A stretch of DNA of 6,199 nucleotides from Acidobacteriota bacterium (GCA_021824055.1 JAKALV010000201.1:1-6199), one strand, 5' to 3'; positions 1 to 6,104 are shown, numbered from the stretch's first letter. The notes: generated by a model not told the origin, from the sequence alone. Numbers and translations: made by a program.

Positions 1-588
1 CAGCGCCTGGTCAACAAGACACCCAAGTACGGGAATGACGATGACCGCGCGGATGCGCTGATGACGGCGACATTCCGCATGTTGTTCACGGCAATCGACG
101 GGCGGCCGAACGGCAAGGGCGGCGCGTACCGGCTCGAGATGCTGCCGACAACCTGCCACGTTTACTTCGGCGAGGTGTGTCTCGCCTCCGCGGACGGGCG
201 CGGCGAGGGCCAGCCGGTCTCCGAGGGCATCAGCCCGGTGCAGGGCGCCGATCGCCACGGCCCGACGGCCGTGCTGAAGTCGGCGGCCAAGATGGACCAC
301 ATCAAGACGGGCGGCACGCTGCTCAACATGAAGTTCACGCCGAGCCTGCTCGCGGGCGACGCCGGCATCGACAACCTGCACAGCCTGGTCCGGTCGTACT
401 TCAAGCTCGACGGCCACCACATGCAGTTCAACGTTGTCACGGCCGAGACGCTCCGGGAGGCCAAGGCCAACCCCGCGGAGCATCGCGACCTGATCGTGCG
501 GGTCGCCGGGTACAGCGACTACTTCTGCGATCTGTCCGAAGCGCTGCAGGACGAGATCATCCGCCGCACCGAGCACACGGAGTTCTAG
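1..588 (+). CDS. Glycyl radical enzyme, C-terminal part (HypD / trans-4-hydroxyproline dehydratase-like), cut by window edge
   Basis: The reading frame is open from base 1, so the first ATG at 61 is internal and the gene starts outside the window; 195 residues are visible. The C-terminal glycyl radical signature RVAGYSDYF is present, with the radical-bearing Gly encoded at 508-510, 25 residues before the end. This is the usual distance in the roughly 790-aa enzymes of the PFL2/PflD group. Upstream motifs GISPVQGADR, SAAKMDH and SYFKLDGHH are typical of the C-terminal half-barrel. Family members use a Gly radical and a catalytic Cys (outside the window) to break C-O, C-N, C-C or C-S bonds without oxygen in the cytoplasm. 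The YSDYF ending and LPTTCHVYFG segment look most like hydroxyproline dehydratase as I remember it, but glycerol/propanediol dehydratase-type enzymes are close relatives. No radical-SAM activating enzyme follows within the window. Family is certain; substrate is inferred. Confidence 0.93.
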   Translation, partial: QRLVNKTPKYGNDDDRADALMTATFRMLFTAIDGRPNGKGGAYRLEMLPTTCHVYFGEVCLASADGRGEGQPVSEGISPVQGADRHGPTAVLKSAAKMDHIKTGGTLLNMKFTPSLLAGDAGIDNLHSLVRSYFKLDGHHMQFNVVTAETLREAKANPAEHRDLIVRVAGYSDYFCDLSEALQDEIIRRTEHTEF

Positions 589-589
589 G

Positions 590-655
590 TTGACGTGGCC
601 GCAGGGCTTCAGCCCTGCGGTCCGAGCGGCGGGCTGAAGCCCGCCGCCTACGTCA
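590..655. repeat. BIME-like paired REP element with two head-to-head hairpins
   Basis: Two perfect inverted repeats lie side by side. The first (599-620) has arms CCGCAGGGCT/AGCCCTGCGG around TC. The second (626-647) has arms GCGGCGGGCT/AGCCCGCCGC around GA. They are separated by 5 nt (TCCGA). The pair is enclosed by an outer inverted repeat, TGACGT at 591-596 and ACGTCA at 650-655. Read outward-in, the left unit begins GTGG and the right unit, on the - strand, begins GTAGG, close to the GTAG tetranucleotide that marks REP sequences mobilised by RAYT (Y1 family) transposases. The element starts two bases after the glycyl radical enzyme stop and ends before the rlmA Shine-Dalgarno. In mRNA the hairpins could protect the 3' end or attenuate readthrough. 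No transposase is present here, so any mobilisation would be in trans. Confidence 0.85.
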
Positions 656-687
656 GCCCAGGTGCCTTTGGGCCGGCAACCTTCTCG

Positions 688-693
688 AGGAGA
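688..693 (+). promoter_or_regulatory. Shine-Dalgarno of rlmA (decides start)
   Basis: AGGAGA lies 8 nt before the ATG at 702 and only 5 nt before the in-frame GTG at 699. Together with ATG being the stronger initiation codon, this favours the ATG. I see no convincing -35/-10 pair between the paired hairpins and this site, so rlmA may be read through from upstream. Confidence 0.6.
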
Positions 694-701
694 CTGTAGT
701 G

Positions 702-1547
702 ATGAAGACTGCCCTGGCCTGCCCGGTGTGCGCGGCCGAACTCACGCTCGGCGCCACGGCGGCGGTTTGCCCCAACCGGCACAGCTTCGATCGCGCGCGG
801 AGCGGCTACCTGAATCTACTGCTTTCGAACAAGAAGCAGTCCGCCGAGCCGGGCGACGGTCTGGCCATGATGCGCAGCCGGCGCGAATTTCTGCAGGGCG
901 GATTCTACGACCCGATGGCCGCGGCCGCCAGCGCGGCGGTGGCGGAGATCGTGCCCGGCCGGCCCTACGGCAACGTCGCCGACCTCGGGTGCGGCGAGGG
1001 GTTCTTCACGGCCCGGCTGAACACGGCGCTCCAGGCACTCTCGCCGGCCATTGGCTGTTACGGCGTGGACATCTCACGTCCGGGCATCAAGATGGCCACG
1101 ACCTACAACCGCGACATCACATGGATCGTGGCCAGTCTGCATCACAGTCCGTTTCAGCCGCAGTCGCTGGACGCGGTCCTGAGCGTGTTCGCGCCGATCG
1201 ACGCCGCCGACGTCGGCCGCGTCATCCGCGACGATGGGGCGCTCGTCACGGTCACGCCGGGCCCGGATCACCTGGACGCGCTCCGGATCATCATCTACAC
1301 ATCGGTGAAGCCGCATCCGCAAACGCCGGCGCTGATGGCCAACGACACGCGCTTCGAACAGACCGCCTCCACGCGCGTGCGCTATCCCATCGTCCTGGAC
1401 TCGCGGGCGCAGATCCTGAACCTGCTGGCGATGACGCCGTACTACTGGCACATCAGCCGGGCCACCAAGGCGGCGATCGAAGAATTGTCCCGCCTCGAGC
1501 TCACCGTGGACGCGTATGTGAGCGTGTTCCGGCCGCGCGCGAACTGA
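702..1547 (+). CDS. rlmA: 23S rRNA (guanine-N1)-methyltransferase RlmA
   Basis: 281 aa, SAM-dependent methyltransferase that modifies a guanine in helix 35 of 23S rRNA (G745 in the RlmA-I type, G748 in the RlmA-II type). An N-terminal zinc finger is intact: C7, C10, C23 and H27 (CPVC...CPNRHSFD), matching the Cys3-His pattern of the E. coli enzyme. It is followed by the family-diagnostic GYLNLLLSNKKQSAEPGD and MMRSRREFLQGGFY segments. The class I Rossmann motif VADLGCGEGFF is at 92-102 and the acidic ribose-binding residue is D123 in YGVDIS. Length is normal (about 270-280 aa). The start is taken as the ATG at 702 because of AGGAGA 8 nt upstream; a GTG at 699 would add one residue. The gene faces ppa with only 24 bp between the two stops. 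I cannot tell type I from type II by eye. Confidence 0.93.
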   Translation: MKTALACPVCAAELTLGATAAVCPNRHSFDRARSGYLNLLLSNKKQSAEPGDGLAMMRSRREFLQGGFYDPMAAAASAAVAEIVPGRPYGNVADLGCGEGFFTARLNTALQALSPAIGCYGVDISRPGIKMATTYNRDITWIVASLHHSPFQPQSLDAVLSVFAPIDAADVGRVIRDDGALVTVTPGPDHLDALRIIIYTSVKPHPQTPALMANDTRFEQTASTRVRYPIVLDSRAQILNLLAMTPYYWHISRATKAAIEELSRLELTVDAYVSVFRPRAN

Positions 1548-1550
1548 ATC

Positions 1551-1563
1551 AGGTTGACGTGGC
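1551..1563 (+). repeat. 13-bp copy of the left end of the paired repeat
   Basis: AGGTTGACGTGGC here is identical to 587-599, the junction of the glycyl radical enzyme stop and the left end of the paired hairpin element. Both copies follow a stop codon directly (0 and 3 nt after). No hairpin arms follow here, so it could be a decayed remnant or coincidence. It occupies half of the 24-bp convergent gap between rlmA and ppa, in which I see no stem plus T-run terminator. Confidence 0.45.
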
Positions 1564-1571
1564 TTCCGGAA

Positions 1572-2240
1572 TCACGCCAGCGCGTCGGCCAGCTGCTTCT
1601 GCAGGGCGCCGAATTTCTCCGAGTAGTCTTCCTGGGCGCGGCGAATGATCAGATGCGCCTCATCCCGGTCGAACAGGTGCGTGATCTCGATCGGCTTGGT
1701 CGTGGCGCCGGGCGCCAGTTTGTACGTCTCGAAGTAGTGCGCGAGGCGATCGACGACCGCTTTCGGCACATCCGACAGGTCGCTCCAGCCGCCGTACAAC
1801 CCGTCACCCTCGAGCACGGCGATGATCTTGTCGTCGGCCTCGTTGCCATCGAGCATCCGGATGCCGCCGATCGGGCGGGCCTGCAGCAGGATGTCGCTGT
1901 GCGTGATCGCGGTCTGGGTGAGCACGCACACATCCAGGGGATCGCCGTCGCCCATCAGCCCGGCTCGATGCGTGCGTTCCGCCGACAACGCGCCGACGCG
2001 CGCGCCGCAATACGTCTGCGGCAGAAACCCGTACGGCGCCGGACAAATGTTCGAATAGAGCTGCGGGCGGTCGACCTTGAGATAGCCCGTCGGCTTGTCG
2101 ATCTCGTACTTCACGCGATCGGCCGGCACGATCTCGATGAAGCACGTCACCACCTCCGGCGCGCGCGTTCCGATCGGAACGCCGTGCCAGGGGTGGCTCC
2201 TGAACAGCAGGCCGAGCAGCCGGCCGGGATCGTCGATCAT
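1572..2240 (-). CDS. ppa: Inorganic pyrophosphatase, family I (soluble)
   Basis: 222 aa. Hydrolyses cytoplasmic pyrophosphate to two phosphates with Mg2+, pulling biosynthetic reactions forward. Active-site residues known from E. coli PPase can be placed: E36, K44 and E46 (VKYEIDK), R58 (KVDR), Y70 (PYGF), the metal-binding DGDPLD at 98-103, the D/D/K cluster in LDGNEADDKII, and the YK of HYFETYK. It is longer than the roughly 175-aa bacterial enzyme. It has an N-terminal stretch with HPWHGVPIG and an insertion of about 18 residues between Y70 and DGDPLD. The residue matching E. coli Y51 is C66 (NICPAPYG). These traits recall the chlamydial-type subfamily as I remember it, so they are probably subfamily features and not damage. 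The start is the ATG that overlaps the stop of the preceding gene as ATGA, which implies translational coupling. The open frame extends further upstream but with shadow-like composition. Confidence 0.94.
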   Translation of the reverse strand: MIDDPGRLLGLLFRSHPWHGVPIGTRAPEVVTCFIEIVPADRVKYEIDKPTGYLKVDRPQLYSNICPAPYGFLPQTYCGARVGALSAERTHRAGLMGDGDPLDVCVLTQTAITHSDILLQARPIGGIRMLDGNEADDKIIAVLEGDGLYGGWSDLSDVPKAVVDRLAHYFETYKLAPGATTKPIEITHLFDRDEAHLIIRRAQEDYSEKFGALQKQLADALA

Positions 2241-3133
2241 CGGTGGTCGTTGATCGTCACGCGGAACTCGCCGCTGTTGTCCTGGCAGCGGTCGTCGTTG
2301 ATCCCCAGCCAGAGGTCGCCCGCCTCGGGCATGCTCAGCGCCTGACGCTGGTCGCCGATGCCGAACGGCCGCCGGTTGCCGACACGCCCGATCAGCGCGC
2401 CGGCGAGATCGTTGGGCAGCGGCGCGTTGCGCGCGTAACGTCCGGTCTTCGAACCGGCCGCGGTGGCCAGATCGTTGGGATCGCTGCTGAGCTGAATCTC
2501 GCCCGACACCACGAACGAGACGCTCTGACCCGCAAACACATAAATGCCGGTGTTGGTCCAGCACTGGTTCGCCGGAATCGAGATCGCCTGACTTTGCACC
2601 TGGCCCGGGCGGCTTCGTCCCTGCGCCTGTCCCTGGGCCTGACCCTGCGCCTGCCCTTGGCCGCGCCCCTGCCCGCGCGCGGTGGTGTTGCCCGACTGAG
2701 GCGCCGCCGACGGCATCCCGTCCCACTTGGCCAGGAAGATCCGCGCCACTTCGTTGGAGTTGAAGTCCTCGTTGCCGCTGTTCGTGCGCACGGTCAGGCG
2801 CAACGGGTCCGTGCCGCCGATATCCGTGAGCCGGCCCGCCACGATGTCGCCGTTTCTGAGCACGATGAACGGCGCGCCGTCCTGCATCCTGGCAATCTCG
2901 TTCTGCGGCTGCGCGCCGCCCGCAAAGTCAACCAACGCCACCTCGTTGGCGGCGATGGTCTCGTTCCGATCTCCCGACCTGATCGTGAAGCCCACGCCGC
3001 CCAGATCGATCAGCTCCGTCTGAATGCGATCGCCGTTTCGTAACACCAGCGTCGCCCGCGGCGCCGCCATGATCGCGGCCGTCGCCGCCGCCAGCACCAG
3101 CACCAATGCAAAAGCCGTTCGCGTTCTCATCAT
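2237..3133 (-). CDS. Secreted protein with two NGD-type beta repeats, GQAQ linker and PA-IL (LecA)-like domain
   Basis: 298 aa, no named family for the whole protein. Residues 1-24 form a Sec signal peptide (MMRTRT, then a hydrophobic Ala/Leu/Val core, likely cleavage near AIMAA). Two similar units of about 43 residues follow at 29-70 and 90-133. Each begins VLRNGD, has a D-(I/L)-G-G turn, and ends with NEVA plus a hydrophobic strand. A Gly/Gln/Ala linker (about 150-182) contains GQAQ three times. The C-terminal region (183-298) resembles PA-IL/LecA-like lectin domains: IPANQCWTNTGI, GALIGRVG, and a terminal WLGINDD...DNSGEFRVTI that parallels the calcium/sugar loop of LecA. The loop looks about two residues shorter and lacks the LecA Thr, so galactose binding is uncertain. 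The likely location is periplasm or cell surface. The frame opens at a GTG at 3148, but that stretch (GGAGAAGGAG) is the ribosome binding site, so ATG 3133 (or 3130) is preferred. Confidence 0.8.
   Translation of the reverse strand: MMRTRTAFALVLVLAAATAAIMAAPRATLVLRNGDRIQTELIDLGGVGFTIRSGDRNETIAANEVALVDFAGGAQPQNEIARMQDGAPFIVLRNGDIVAGRLTDIGGTDPLRLTVRTNSGNEDFNSNEVARIFLAKWDGMPSAAPQSGNTTARGQGRGQGQAQGQAQGQAQGRSRPGQVQSQAISIPANQCWTNTGIYVFAGQSVSFVVSGEIQLSSDPNDLATAAGSKTGRYARNAPLPNDLAGALIGRVGNRRPFGIGDQRQALSMPEAGDLWLGINDDRCQDNSGEFRVTINDHR
2621..2656 (-). repeat. 12-bp in-frame tandem repeat coding GQAQ x3
   Basis: Three consecutive 12-bp units (pattern GGN CAG GCN CAG on the - strand) encode GQAQ-GQAQ-GQAQ. 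Looser GQGRGQ copies sit on the N-terminal side. The unit length is a multiple of three, so gain or loss by slippage would change linker length without a frameshift. It separates the NGD repeats from the lectin-like domain. Confidence 0.8.
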
Positions 3134-3142
3134 CTTCTCCTT

Positions 3143-3146
3143 CTCC
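3143..3146 (-). promoter_or_regulatory. Ribosome binding site of the secreted lectin-like gene
   Basis: On the - strand the sequence GTGGAGAAGGAGAAGATGATG contains GGAG twice. The copy at 3146-3143 is 9 nt from ATG 3133, and the copy at 3140-3137 is 6 nt from ATG 3130. This purine-rich run explains the region better as a binding site than as codons 1-5 of a GTG-initiated form. Confidence 0.6.
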
Positions 3147-3195
3147 ACCGTGAATCGTTGTTAACAGGCTACCACCCCTGTGGAATCGCCGGTCA

Positions 3196-3858
3196 TTACG
3201 CTGTCGTATCTCTGGACACATGCCGCGCGAGCCAGTCGCCCCACTCGGGCACGCCCGCGTTGGTCGTGCAGGACGTCGCGAAGACGGCGAGTCCAGGGTT
3301 GACCTGCTGTGCCTGGTCCTGCATCGCCTTCACGTCAATGTGGCTGAACGGCACCAGATCGGTCTTGTTGATCACGAGCGCCGCGGCGCTGCCGAGCGCC
3401 GGCTGGTACTGCAGCAACCGCTCCGCGCCGCCGTCCGTGCTGACCACCACGACGCGGAGCTGCTCGCCCAGGTCGACGCCCGCCGGACACATCAGGTTGT
3501 CGACGTTCTCGATCAGCAGCAGATCCAGCGCGTCGAGGTCGATTTCATCAAGCGCGCGCTCCACAAGCTTCGCGTCCAGATGACAGCCTCCATGCATGAG
3601 GATCCGGACGACGGGCAGGTCGTAGCGGGCCAGCCGGCGCGCGTCAAAGTCGGTCTGCGCGTCGCCGGCGATGACGCCGATGCGAAGCCGTGGCTGCAGG
3701 TGCTCGATGGTGCGCTCGAGCAAGCTCGTCTTGCCGGCGCCCGGCGCGCTGAGGACGTTCACCGCGAAAAGCCGCGCCTCGTTGAGCCGCGCCCGATTGC
3801 CGGCGGCCACGCGGTCGTTGATCTTCTTCACGTGCCGTTCGATCGTGACGATGGTCAT
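3196..3858 (-). CDS. hypB: Hydrogenase maturation nickel-binding GTPase HypB
   Basis: 220 aa cytoplasmic SIMIBI-class GTPase that, with HypA, delivers nickel to [NiFe]-hydrogenase (and sometimes urease) precursors. Visible motifs are the P-loop SAPGAGKT at 37-44, GDAQTDFDA at 65-73, the metal site GGCHLDA with C92 and H93, IENVDNLMCPA with C124 (the third ligand of the GTPase-domain metal site), and the guanine-specificity motif NKTD at 164-167. The N-terminus has neither the CXXCGC high-affinity nickel motif of E. coli nor a His-rich storage stretch, so this is the minimal form. The start is ATG 3858 because GGAGG (3868-3864) lies 5 nt upstream and the protein then begins with the usual IERHVKKIND helix; the frame itself is open further up. 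It starts 34 nt after the acyl-CoA synthetase stop. hypA, other hyp genes and hydrogenase subunits are not in the window. Confidence 0.95.
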   Translation of the reverse strand: MTIVTIERHVKKINDRVAAGNRARLNEARLFAVNVLSAPGAGKTSLLERTIEHLQPRLRIGVIAGDAQTDFDARRLARYDLPVVRILMHGGCHLDAKLVERALDEIDLDALDLLLIENVDNLMCPAGVDLGEQLRVVVVSTDGGAERLLQYQPALGSAAALVINKTDLVPFSHIDVKAMQDQAQQVNPGLAVFATSCTTNAGVPEWGDWLARHVSRDTTA

Positions 3859-3863
3859 GACGC

Positions 3864-3868
3864 CCTCC
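3864..3868 (-). promoter_or_regulatory. Shine-Dalgarno of hypB (decides start)
   Basis: GGAGG on the - strand, 5 nt before ATG 3858. It lies inside the 34-nt gap between the synthetase stop and hypB and rules against the longer frame that opens upstream of it. Confidence 0.75.
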
Positions 3869-3892
3869 GTGTCGCGACCGGCGGATGGCCGT

Positions 3893-6040
3893 TCAGCCGG
3901 CGGCTGGAAATACGCGGATGCGGGCATCGACGATATGGCAGCCCTGGCCCGCGGCCTTGACGATGACGGGATTGAGGTCGAGCTCGCGAATCTCGGGCAC
4001 GGCCTGCGCCAGCGCGGAGATGCGCGACAACAGGTCGCGGAGCGCCTCCAGATCAGCCTCCGGCTTGCCCCGACGCGCCGCCAGCAGACGGCTGGCGCGG
4101 GTCTCGGCGATCAATTCGCTCACGTCCTGCCCGGCCAACGGCGCCAGGCGGAAGTGCATGTCGCCCAGCACTTCAACGTCCGTACCACCCAGGCCGAATC
4201 CAATGATGGACCCAAACAACCGGTCGTGCACCACGCCGATCATCGTCTCGACGCCGCCGTTCTGCGTGCTCACCATGGCCTGCACCGACACGCCATCGAA
4301 GGGCACGCCGTGATCCCGGGCGGACGCCGATAGTGTCTCGAAGGCCGCACGCACGGCATCGCGATCGTCGAGATTCAGGAGTACGCCGCCGAGGTCGCTC
4401 TTGTGCGTCACGCGGCTCGATACCAGCTTGGCGACCACGGGATATCCCATGGCGTCGGCACACTCGGCCGCCGCGTCGGCCGTCTTCGCAAACGCCGTCG
4501 GCGCGAGCGATACGCCGAACGCCGCGAGCACGCGACGCATTTCCTCTTCCGTCAGCCAACTCTGCCCGCGCGTGGCAGCCACCGACTGGCAGACGGCGCG
4601 CGCCGCTTTCGGGCTGACATCGGGAAACTCCCGCGCCGCGCCCAGCGGCGTCTCGCGCCATCGCGCGTAGGAGACCACCTTGCCAAGCGCGCGCGCGGCA
4701 TTCTCGGGGAATTCATAGACAGGAATCTGCTCACCGTTGAACTCAAGGCGGCCGAGGCTGTCGCCCGCCATCAGGCACGCGAGGATCGGCTTGCCCGTCG
4801 CGCCCGCCGCGCGGGCCGAGACGATCCCTCGGCCCATCGCATCGACGACGTCCTTTGCGCCCGATGGATCCACCGGCGTGTACAGAATGATCAGCGCATC
4901 CGTTTCCCCGGCGCGCAGCACCGTGTCGACCGTGCGCTCGTATTCCTCCGGCCCGGCCGACGCGATCATGTCGACGGGATTCGCGATCGTGGGCACGGCC
5001 GGCAGGAGCGCCTGCAGGCGGGCGTGCGTGAACTCGCTGAACCGCACCACCGACAATCCCGCGGCCTCGCACGCGTCGGCGGCCAGGATGCCGGGGCCAC
5101 CCGCGTTGGTGACGATCGCCACGCGTCCACCGCGCGGCAGCGGCTGCGCGGTGAGACAGGCCGCCAGATCGAACATCTCGTCGATGGTGTCGGCGCGAAT
5201 CACGCCGGTCTGATGGAACAAGGCGGCCACGGTGGTCTCGTTGGCCGCGAGCGCCGCCGTGTGACTGCCGGCGGCCTGCGATCCTGCGCGCGTGCGGCCC
5301 GCCTTGACGGCGATGATCGGCTTGCGGCGGCCGATCCGTCGAGCCAGATTGGCAAAGCGGCGCGGATTGCCGAACGACTCGAGATACAGCGCGATCACCT
5401 TCGTCGCATCGTCGCTCTCCCAGTACTCGAGGAGGTCGTTGCTCGAGACGTCCGCCTTGTTGCCGACGCTGATGAAACTGGACAAGCCGACGTGCCGCTT
5501 GGTGGCCAGCGACAGGATGACCATGCCGAGCGCGCCGCTCTGCGACGACAGCGCCAGCCCGCCGGGCGGCGGGAAGATGGGCGAGAAGGACGCGTTCATC
5601 GACGCGTCGGCTTGCGCGTTGAGGACGCCCATGCAGTTGGGTCCCACCATGCGCATGCCCGCTTTGCGGACCGTTGCGACCAACTGATCCTGAAGCGTCC
5701 GCCCTTCCGCGCCGGCCTCGGCGTAGCCCGCCGTGATCACCACCAGGGCTTTCACGCCCGCCGCCGCGCACTGATCCACCACGGCGGCCACCGCCGGACG
5801 CGGCACGGCGATCACGGCCAGGTCGATCGGCGCGCCGACATCCTGGACCGACTTGAATCCGGGATAGCTCTCCACCGCCGCCCCGTCTCGGTTGATGGGA
5901 AATATCCCGCCGCGATATTTCGCGGCCAGCAGGCAGTCAAAGATCCGGCGGCCGATTCCCGAGCGATTTTGAGAGACGCCGACCACGGCGATCGAGCGAG
6001 GCCGGAGCAGCGGGGTCAGAGCGGGTTCCGGGGCAGTCAT
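3893..6040 (-). CDS. Acyl-CoA synthetase (NDP-forming), fused alpha-beta (acetate-CoA ligase, ADP-forming, type)
   Basis: 715 aa, full-length fusion. Interconverts acyl-CoA + ADP + Pi with free acid + CoA + ATP, so it can make ATP by substrate-level phosphorylation or activate an acid. Domain order: CoA-binding Rossmann domain (about 8-105, LLRPRSIAVVGVSQN), succinyl-CoA-ligase-like domains (about 160-300 and 300-460), then ATP-grasp (about 490-715). The phospho-accepting His is H260 in GSHTAALA. A second conserved His, H546 in THKSDLGGV, fits the beta-subunit His that carries phosphate to ADP. E221 in LYLESFGNP fits the supporting Glu. MVGPNCMGVLN and SSQSGALG are also family hallmarks. There is no GNAT domain, so it is not the Pat-type lysine acetyltransferase. 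The start is ATG 6040, since PRSIAVVG normally lies about 15 residues from the N-terminus; 29 codons upstream are open but unlike the family. The acyl substrate cannot be read from sequence. It is first in a probable four-gene unit. Confidence 0.93.
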   Translation of the reverse strand: MTAPEPALTPLLRPRSIAVVGVSQNRSGIGRRIFDCLLAAKYRGGIFPINRDGAAVESYPGFKSVQDVGAPIDLAVIAVPRPAVAAVVDQCAAAGVKALVVITAGYAEAGAEGRTLQDQLVATVRKAGMRMVGPNCMGVLNAQADASMNASFSPIFPPPGGLALSSQSGALGMVILSLATKRHVGLSSFISVGNKADVSSNDLLEYWESDDATKVIALYLESFGNPRRFANLARRIGRRKPIIAVKAGRTRAGSQAAGSHTAALAANETTVAALFHQTGVIRADTIDEMFDLAACLTAQPLPRGGRVAIVTNAGGPGILAADACEAAGLSVVRFSEFTHARLQALLPAVPTIANPVDMIASAGPEEYERTVDTVLRAGETDALIILYTPVDPSGAKDVVDAMGRGIVSARAAGATGKPILACLMAGDSLGRLEFNGEQIPVYEFPENAARALGKVVSYARWRETPLGAAREFPDVSPKAARAVCQSVAATRGQSWLTEEEMRRVLAAFGVSLAPTAFAKTADAAAECADAMGYPVVAKLVSSRVTHKSDLGGVLLNLDDRDAVRAAFETLSASARDHGVPFDGVSVQAMVSTQNGGVETMIGVVHDRLFGSIIGFGLGGTDVEVLGDMHFRLAPLAGQDVSELIAETRASRLLAARRGKPEADLEALRDLLSRISALAQAVPEIRELDLNPVIVKAAGQGCHIVDARIRVFPAAG

Positions 6041-6044
6041 CACC

Positions 6045-6072
6045 TTTATAGTGGCTGCAATCCGGCTGCCAA
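6045..6072 (-). promoter_or_regulatory. Candidate sigma70-type promoter of the acyl-CoA synthetase unit
   Basis: On the - strand, TTGGCA (6072-6067, five of six to TTGACA), a 16-bp spacer, and TATAAA (6050-6045, five of six to TATAAT). Only GGTG lies between TATAAA and the ATG at 6040, so transcription from it would start at or next to the start codon. The local sequence is noticeably more AT-rich than the genes. AAAGG in the same place is the only, and poorly spaced, ribosome binding candidate. Confidence 0.4.
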
Positions 6073-6086
6073 ATGAGTCCCATTTG
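6070..6086. promoter_or_regulatory. 6-5-6 inverted repeat overlapping the -35 box (possible operator)
   Basis: CAAATG-AGTCC-CATTTG is a perfect 6-bp inverted repeat with a 5-nt spacer. Its left arm overlaps the candidate -35 hexamer by three bases, as repressor or activator sites often do. No regulator gene is in the window. It could also be part of a dispersed repeat, and the stem is short. Confidence 0.35.
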
Positions 6087-6104
6087 AGACTGACACCGGT
6101 TAAC

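Noticed and set aside
1548..1571. Bidirectional terminator between rlmA and ppa
   Set aside because: Only a TTCCGGAA core and weak off-centre flanking pairs. No stable stem or T-runs.
662..1648. + strand frame (328 codons) overlapping rlmA in another phase
   Set aside because: Arg/Pro/Gly-rich out-of-frame reading of rlmA, and it runs on into ppa.
1554..2345. + strand open frame (263 codons) opposite ppa
   Set aside because: Antisense shadow of a gene with a complete set of PPase active-site residues.
2241..2726. Upstream extension of the ppa frame (162 extra codons)
   Set aside because: It lies wholly within the lectin-like gene in another phase with Arg/Gly-rich shadow composition. The ATGA overlap gives a natural start at 2240.
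2243..3043. + strand open frame (266 codons) opposite the lectin-like gene
   Set aside because: Shadow of a gene with a clear signal peptide and domain structure. No recognisable motifs of its own.
3164..3181. ACAGG/CCTGT inverted repeat between hypB and the lectin-like gene
   Set aside because: Only 5 bp with an 8-nt loop and no T-run, within chance expectation. The 62-nt gap shows no clear promoter or terminator.
4403..6076. Long + strand open frame (557 codons) opposite the acyl-CoA synthetase
   Set aside because: Arg/Gly/His-rich composition typical of the antisense of GC-rich genes, no family resemblance. The - strand frame has clear catalytic motifs throughout.
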